The notes beneath the pieces are model-generated. The model searched no databases. It saw only the letters and a list, made by a program, of their open reading frames with translations, and had not been told where the DNA came from. Shown here piece by piece: positions 58,700 through 64,000 of a stretch of 64,000 nt of DNA (positions within the stretch are counted from its first letter, which is position 1; the number at the start of each line of letters is the position of its first letter). Made by a program: the position numbers and the translations under genes. The DNA is from Narthecium ossifragum (taxonomy: Eukaryota; Streptophyta; Magnoliopsida; Dioscoreales; Nartheciaceae): positions 21,612,083 to 21,676,082 of the forward strand of contig OY986972.1 of the NCBI GenBank assembly GCA_963920575.1. Direction: 5' to 3'.

Positions 58700-59941
58700 T
58701 GATACGAGCAGTCTACTCGTAATCCTCTCGTATCGGGTCTCTACTGCTCCAATCGATCAGAATCGGCATGATCGGACTTTATTTGAGTCCAATTGGCTGA
58801 TTTGGCTAGCTGGATCGGATCTGGCTGAGCCTGATTGGATGGGACTTGACTGGGTCAAGTATGAATTGATCTGGATCAGGTTGGCCAGGTTCAATTGGCT
58901 GAATGTGGCTAAGTCAGTTGGTTGGGCTGAACCAGCCTGGATCCGAGAGCTGAGAGTCGCCAGAGTGGATCGCTGGCGTAGGGACGTCGTCGGCGGTAGG
59001 GATACTGGCAAGAAGGGTCGTGGGGTGATGGGGAACAGATCCACCGGCTCAGATCTGGGAGATAGGCGGCGGATCGGCCGGATCTGGGAGGTCGGCGGTG
59101 GGTTTAGAAGCGGCCGGCGTCGGGGACGATGACAGGAAGCTCGGCGAGGGTCCTTGGGATGTCGGGAAGGATCGTGGGAAGACGAGGAACGGTTCTGGGA
59201 GATTAATGGGGGTCGGGGTCGTGGAAGACAGCGGCGGCTGTGAAGTGGGGAGCGACGGGGATTCCGCCGGAGAAGACGATGCAGGCGATGGAGGGGTTGG
59301 TCGGAGTCGTGGGAGATAGGTGAAGTCGGAGGTGGCCTTGGTTGGCGACGGGGACGGCCGGAGAGGCTTGACGGAGGAGATCAGCGGGAAAGTAGGGTTC
59401 GGCTTGAGGAAGAGAGGAGGAAGACGATGCTGAGGTGGCAGGTGACGAGGAGAGAGAGTGGTGACGTGGCGCTGACGTAGAGGAGAGAGAAAGTGGCGGG
59501 GAGAGAGAAATACCGGTGGAGGCGGTGCCGGCTGCGGAGAAGATGACCGACGGGGAAGAAGGTGGATCTATAATGGATTTTCGGGTGGAAACTACATTAC
59601 CTCTACTCCTATGATATTCTATCAACTATTCTTTATCATTCATCTCATGCCTTACCTAATACAAACTAATGAGGTCCTTTTATAGAGACCTTAACATAGT
59701 CCTAATCCAACAAGAAAACCCGCTTGCTTAATTAGCAAATAATAAGGTTTCAAACTCAACTCAACTTCCTAACTCAAATATCAACTAGGACTCAATTAAA
59801 TATAAAAGACTAATGATAAATACTAATTAAATACTCTAGTATGAACTAAGGAAGACCAAGTCAACTAGGAAAGAGGCTGAACCAGTTTGGTTCCTCTTCT
59901 GGGTTCGAGTCCAGTTGGTCAAGTCGGATCGACTCGTATCA
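58700..59941. mobile_element. Solo LTR nested in LINE C ORF1 (first)
   Basis: 1242 bp with perfectly inverted ends TGATACGAG...CTCGTATCA, flanked by 5-bp duplications GATCG (58695-58699 and 59942-59946). No internal coding region of a retrotransposon and no second LTR, hence a solo LTR. The right half includes GTCCTTTTATAGAGACC, an LTR-like promoter stretch. Removing it rejoins ORF1. Confidence 0.92.
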
Positions 59942-60265
59942 GATCGTCGGCCGTGCACTCAAGTATGGCAAGAGGTAGTCGGCTTGGGTAAGGGGCGGCA
60001 GCAGGCATTGTAGCGGACTGGCAAGGATTTGATCGCTGGCGGAGTAGGAGGCGAAGTGGTAGGTGAAGGCGCAGGAACCCAGGGGCAACGTGGCAAGCTA
60101 CCATCGGTGGAGCCTGCATCTGGTGCCTCACAGCCTGACTTTGTATAGTCGGTTGGATTCAAATAGGCAGGGCCATATTGCTATAGGCTCTAATGGGCTT
60201 GGTGCTAATAATGGGCCTCCAAACTCAAAGCCTACCTTAAAGAAACTGGGTTCGAAAGTCATGGA

Positions 60266-61323
60266 TGTTAGCCCAGATATTGTTTTGATGATGTCAATAT
60301 ATGTTTGATGATAAAACAATGATTTAATATTATTATCCCTTAATTTGGGAAGCATTAAAATCATATTTAAAGTGTTTTTTTTACTGACGGTCGATGCGAC
60401 GGATGATGCATGGATCGACCGCGGAAGCTAAACATGGGAAAATGGGCGACGGTCAATGTGACAGTCGATGGACCGATCGACCGTGGCCTATGTGACTTGG
60501 CTCAAAGGTGTGACGGTCGATCGGTGCATCGACCCTGGGAAGCGGTTTTCGCAACAGAGCCTGACGAACGATGTCACGGTTGATGGGACAGTCGACCGTA
60601 AGGCGTGACGGTCGATAGGTGGATCGACCGTGAGGTGTGATGGTCGATAGGTGGATCGACCGTGAGGCGTGACGGTCGATAGGTGGATCGACCGTGGCTC
60701 AAGGAAAGCCTGGCGGACGATGTCACGAACGATGCGACGGTCGACCATGAGCCCAGAAAAGAGCCGTTAAAGAGCCGTTGCAGGAACAAAAACTAGCCGT
60801 TGGGAGGCTATTTGGAGGGCTTTGAAGCTCAGCTATAAAAGGGAAGTTGTAGCAAACTTGGCTGGGACTTAGAGGGAGCTAAGGGATTATTGTAATCATA
60901 TTCTAGCAAGTTTCTATCTCTTATTAGTGAGCTAAACCTTTGTAAAACTACATCAAGTGTGAAATAGACATTGAGAGAAATATCCAAGAGAGAGCTTGGA
61001 GAGATTGTAAGGTTGCCAAGCACCTGTAAGCTTGGTGTATAGGTTGCCAAGCACCCGGAAGCTTGGTGGGAATACTTGTAAGGGGATTTACAAGTAGTGG
61101 AACCTCAAGGAGTGCCTTGAGAGAGTGGACGTAGGCAAGGTTTGCCGAACCACTATAAATCTGGTGCAATTTCTCTATCTTTCATTTCTTATCCTTGTTT
61201 TAACATAGATTTTCTGCTCTTATCATTACAAGCATATTATTTGATTAGACTCCTCATACTTAGATTTCCTTAATTGATTTTATTGCACAAGTTCTAAGAT
61301 AAGACCCCCATCTTAGAGCTTCA
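60266..61323. mobile_element. Solo LTR nested in LINE C ORF1 (second)
   Basis: 1058 bp starting TGTTAGCCCAGATATTG and ending TCTTAGAGCTTCA, with 5-bp duplications ATGGA (60261-60265 and 61324-61328). TG...CA ends, no internal genes. It contains a 32-bp tandem repeat (60601-60700) and GGTCGATNNGTGGATCGACC-type inverted motifs. Confidence 0.93.
60601..60700. repeat. 32-bp tandem repeat of inverted GGTCGAT/ATCGACC motifs
   Basis: The start AGGCGTGA (or AGGTGTGA) recurs at 60601, 60633 and 60665. Each unit contains CGGTCGATAGGTGGATCGACCG, which is itself an imperfect inverted repeat. Looser versions extend from about 60385 to 60760. Confidence 0.85.
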
Positions 61324-61653
61324 ATGGATTCCTATGTCCAGCCTATATTCGTACATGATAGCCTGATTCCCTTTGTTAAAACTAAGGCTCTTAGTGAAGA
61401 AGAGCTTGATGGTCTTCACGCAATAGAAGTTGCCAAGATGAATGCTGCCTTACAAGCTGATACTCCAGTTTATGATCCCACGCGGTATGTGACACATGGA
61501 GGAAGGAGAAGAAGTAGAAAGCTATGATGGTGATGTAGAGATGGCTTGGGTGGTGGCAGGGTGCTCTGATGGGGCAGCTTTGGTTGAGACAACAAAAAAG
61601 CGAAGATACGTCTATTCTCCGGGCGAGCAACCGGCATCCTGTCCAGTTGATCA

Positions 61654-62865
61654 ATGAATTACATCTGCTGGAATACTAGGGGTGCAGGGGCAGATAGGGT
61701 GGTTGTGACGTGCCATCATTTCTTCAGAGATCATAATCCTTCCTTCCTTTTTCTCATAGACGTCTTGTTGGTTGAGAGCAGATTGGATTGGGTACAAAGC
61801 AAGCTTGGTGGAGCCTGGCACTGTTTCTTGCAGCCTTCTTTCGGACGGCATGGAGGCATTTTTGTGGTTTGGAAGTCTGAGATTGGAAAAGCCACCTTCC
61901 AACACATGTCCTCTCAAGCGGTGCATGGAGTTGTGTCCTCTTCGGAATATGGTCACTGGGCAATTTCGATTGTCTATGGTGCTAGAAGAGCTACTGATAG
62001 AAGAGAATTGTGGGCTTATATGGCGAGAGCTAATTCTACTGGGCTGCCACACATCCTCATGGGGGACTTCAATGCTATTCTCTCTGCGGAGGAGAAGCTT
62101 GGAGGTAGTCCCTTTGTCTTTGGTGCTTTAGAGAAGGAATTTTTTACTTTCATATGCGCAAATGAATTGGTTGACATGGGATTCCGTGGGCATCAATTTA
62201 CATGGACAAATTCTCAAGGTGGATGTACCAAAATTTTGGAGAGGCTTGATAAAGTGCTATGTAATGCCAAGTGGAAAGAGCTCTTCCTCGGCACAACTGT
62301 TCGTCACTTGCCGTGTGTGGCGTCTGATCACTCTCCCCTCGTTGTTACTGTAGCTGAGGTGGAACACATTGAAGGTCCAACAATTTTTCGATTAGAACAT
62401 CGATGGATGCAGTTGGAAGCTTTTCGTTCTGTGCTGGAAGGTGTTTGGAGGCAACCTCATCATGGCTCACGTCAGTATGTTTTTGCTTCCCAATATAAAG
62501 CTGTTAAGAAAGTGGTGAAAGGTTGGGATCGACACTCAAGGTCAATTGATATCTTTGGTCTAAGCAAGAGGATAGAGCAATGTCTAGAGGAGCTGTATAT
62601 TATCGAGGAACGTGAAGAGCTTTCGAAGCTTGGTGAGGCTGAACTCAAGGACTTGGAGCACCAGTGGTTTGTGGTTATGGGGCAACAGGAACAGGTGGCA
62701 GCTCAGCGATCCAGGCAAGTTTGGTCGTGTTTATGTATGTTCCGAGGTCTAGTAATCGGAAAGCAGACATGGTTGCTCGTTGGTCTAGCTCGTTGGTCTA
62801 GGGAGTCTAGTTCTATTTTTGTCTGGTCCCTGGAGGGTGCTCATGGCCCTCCTTTATGGGACTGA
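61654..62865 (+). pseudogene. LINE C ORF2 endonuclease, fused to the RNase H tail by deletion
   Basis: Starts MNYICWNTRGAGADRVV, the conserved start of the plant L1 ORF2 endonuclease. Catalytic landmarks are FLIDVLLVESRLD (Glu region), ILMGDFNAILSAEEKLGGSP, and VASDHSPLVV (SDH active site). An inter-domain linker follows to about 62715 (VAAQRSRQVW). After that the 403-codon frame reads out of phase over the element's 3' end; another frame there spells YVPRSSNRKADMVARWSS, the normal end of RNase H. The deletion removed all of the reverse transcriptase and zf-RVT. Confidence 0.9.
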
Positions 62866-62942
62866 TGTAAGTGGAGTTTTTTTCTTAATCTAACCTAACG
62901 GCTCAATTCATCAAAAAAAAACAAAAAACAAAGATATGATGC

Positions 62943-63281
62943 AATACTTCATCCATAGGAGAACTGGCCTTCTCGCTTGATAGCTCTCATGTATGAACTC
63001 TAATCAATGTTATCTAGCATGCAGGAATAAACAAAACATCTGGTGTTGCTTGAAAATAACCTTGCTGCGCGCCCTGTTACTGTGGCCATGATCCATGATC
63101 CCAAAAGCTTAAGCAGTTTGGAAGAGGATGAGTTTAAGATATTTATGGTATATATAACACTGAACTCAAATATTACATTCAAGCCTTCAAGTCGAAAGAA
63201 AGCAATCACTAACATGTCTGATGGATGAAAAAGAATGGTTGCCATGATAAATTAAATTGTACTTTTAGTCTATCCATCCAT
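62943..63281. other. Spacer, no supportable gene
   Basis: Unique sequence between LINE C and the Copia LTR. A 61-codon open frame at 63043-63228 has no recognisable domain. Confidence 0.5.
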
Positions 63282-63718
63282 TGTTAGATTTAACTCCTTA
63301 ATGTGGTCTAATTATAACTTGAGTAGGTTTAACTCTTGAGTCAAGTTCTGATTCTACTAAAAGAGCCCAATTAATAAGAGTCCTATTCCCACTCAGATGA
63401 TGGAGTTTAACCTCAATTAGAGTTCTAGTCCTATGATGGTTGGATACTTTCACTTCTATATATATGAGGCCCTGGTCCCTTTCTTTGCTCACGGTTTAAG
63501 CCTAAAGGATCCCCATCGTCCTTAAGCATAAAGGTTGGGAGTGAGATTAAGAGAGAGAAGACCATTCCAACCTACCGTCTTGAGTAGGCGGTACAACGGT
63601 GAACGGAGTCATCGTATTGTATACACGATGACGGAAGGTATGATTTATTTCTGCATTATATTATTGCTTTACGTGAATATAGTGTAGAAGATCTAGCATG
63701 ACAGTATAATTGCTAACA
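63282..63718 (+). mobile_element. 5' LTR of a Copia-type retrotransposon
   Basis: 437 bp with inverted ends TGTTAG...CTAACA. A TATA-like stretch (TATATATATGAGG) lies near 63458. It is followed two bases later by a tRNA-Met primer-binding site. The element continues beyond the right edge of the window, so only the left flank TCCAT of its target duplication can be seen. Confidence 0.85.
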
Positions 63719-63720
63719 AT

Positions 63721-63738
63721 TGGTATCAAGAGCCAGGT
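63721..63738 (+). other. Primer-binding site (initiator tRNA-Met)
   Basis: TGGTATCAAGAGCCAGGT is the standard plant retrotransposon primer-binding site complementary to the 3' end of initiator tRNA-Met, with one extra A compared with the usual TGGTATCAGAGC. It starts minus-strand DNA synthesis. No gag start was recognised in the remaining 260 bp. Confidence 0.85.
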
Positions 63739-64000
63739 TTATACCTATATTCATGTAAAGTTTATTTTCCACGAATTTTTCGGATTTTCTAATAGGGTTT
63801 TCAGATTTTCCGGAATTCATATAATGATTATTCGGATTTATTCAAGATTTTATTAATTCCGAAAAATAATAGTTTAATAGTTAATAGTTTAGAGTTGGGG
63901 GCGGCCATGGTTGGCTGCCAATCCGTGGATCGATGGCTTTAGCCACTCGATCCACCCCTAACGGCGTCGAGGAGCCGTTCTCCGGCGATCTCAACTGCGA

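Larger units (their letters stand above)
59947..61527 (+). pseudogene. LINE C ORF1, C-terminal part, split by a second LTR
   Basis: After the first LTR the ORF1 frame continues with in-frame stops (near 60013 and 60143). It then shifts to a segment reading ANNGPPNSKP and LKKLGSKVMD at 60210-60265. The second LTR lies between 60266 and 61323. Beyond it the frame continues as SYVQPIFVHDSLIPFV and ends ...GGRRRSRKL at 61527. Crossing the target duplication ATGGA the two sides join in one frame, which confirms they were one protein. Confidence 0.8.
57544..62926 (+). mobile_element. LINE C, L1-type, nested by two solo LTRs and internally deleted
   Basis: Flanked by a 16-bp target duplication AACAAAGATATGATGC (57528-57543 and 62927-62942), with an A-rich 3' end (CATCAAAAAAAAACAAAAA). 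It contains a 5' leader, ORF1 from 57930, and ORF2 from 61654 with the endonuclease. Two LTRs interrupt ORF1 (58700-59941 and 60266-61323). ORF2 jumps from just after the endonuclease to the last RNase H residues near 62720, so the reverse transcriptase has been deleted. Without the nested LTRs the LINE is about 3.1 kb. Confidence 0.95.

Noticed and set aside
57930..59132. A single 400-residue protein
   Set aside because: Only the first 257 codons or so are LINE ORF1; the rest reads into a solo LTR starting at 58700.

Overview
The window is plant nuclear DNA. It holds five supportable protein genes with ordinary GT-AG introns, plus the tail of a sixth, embedded in transposable-element sequence (L1-type LINEs, solo LTRs, hAT, Mutator-like and PIF/Harbinger-like elements). 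Gene content (a LEC2/FUS3-type B3 factor, a Dof factor, a plastid ribosomal protein, a HAK/KUP transporter, a BUB1-type kinase) is that of a flowering plant. The strongly GC-rich 5' ends of several coding regions suggest a monocot, but this is an inference; I cannot name the species. I saw no rRNA, tRNA, CRISPR or prokaryotic features.

Layout. 1-14.1 kb is a tandem duplication of a LEC2-like B3 transcription factor gene (+). The downstream copy is complete (8468-12876). Of the upstream copy only the last two exons (3342-3992) are visible. The upstream copy is interrupted by a PIF/Harbinger-type MITE, a decayed hAT element, LTR-like sequence and a 5'-truncated LINE; comparison with the other copy gives the empty sites. 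14.1-23.1 kb is repeats: a foldback array, a second hAT of the same family, a 2.35 kb solo LTR and a LINE on the minus strand. 23.4-26.8 kb is the nuclear gene for plastid ribosomal protein uS5 (+). 27.1-29.8 kb holds a Mutator-like element filled with a CT/GC minisatellite and a second repeat-rich block. 30.1-35.6 kb is a 15-exon BUB1-type spindle-checkpoint kinase (+). 35.6-39.5 kb is intergenic with a second foldback array. 39.5-40.9 kb is a two-exon Dof transcription factor (-). 40.9-46.1 kb is intergenic with microsatellites. 46.1-56.2 kb is a ten-exon HAK/KUP/KT potassium transporter (-) with a foldback array, a hAT and a MITE in its introns. 57.5-62.9 kb is a LINE broken by two solo LTRs and an internal deletion of its reverse transcriptase. 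63.3 kb to the end is the 5' LTR and primer-binding site of a Copia-type retrotransposon that runs out of the window.

The genes do not form a pathway. The most informative features are the tandem LEC2-like pair, whose C-terminal exon is kept open in both copies, and a family of palindromic foldback arrays built on the core ATCGGTAG...CTACCGAT, present at three separate loci. Transposon boundaries were set where possible from target-site duplications read directly in the sequence.
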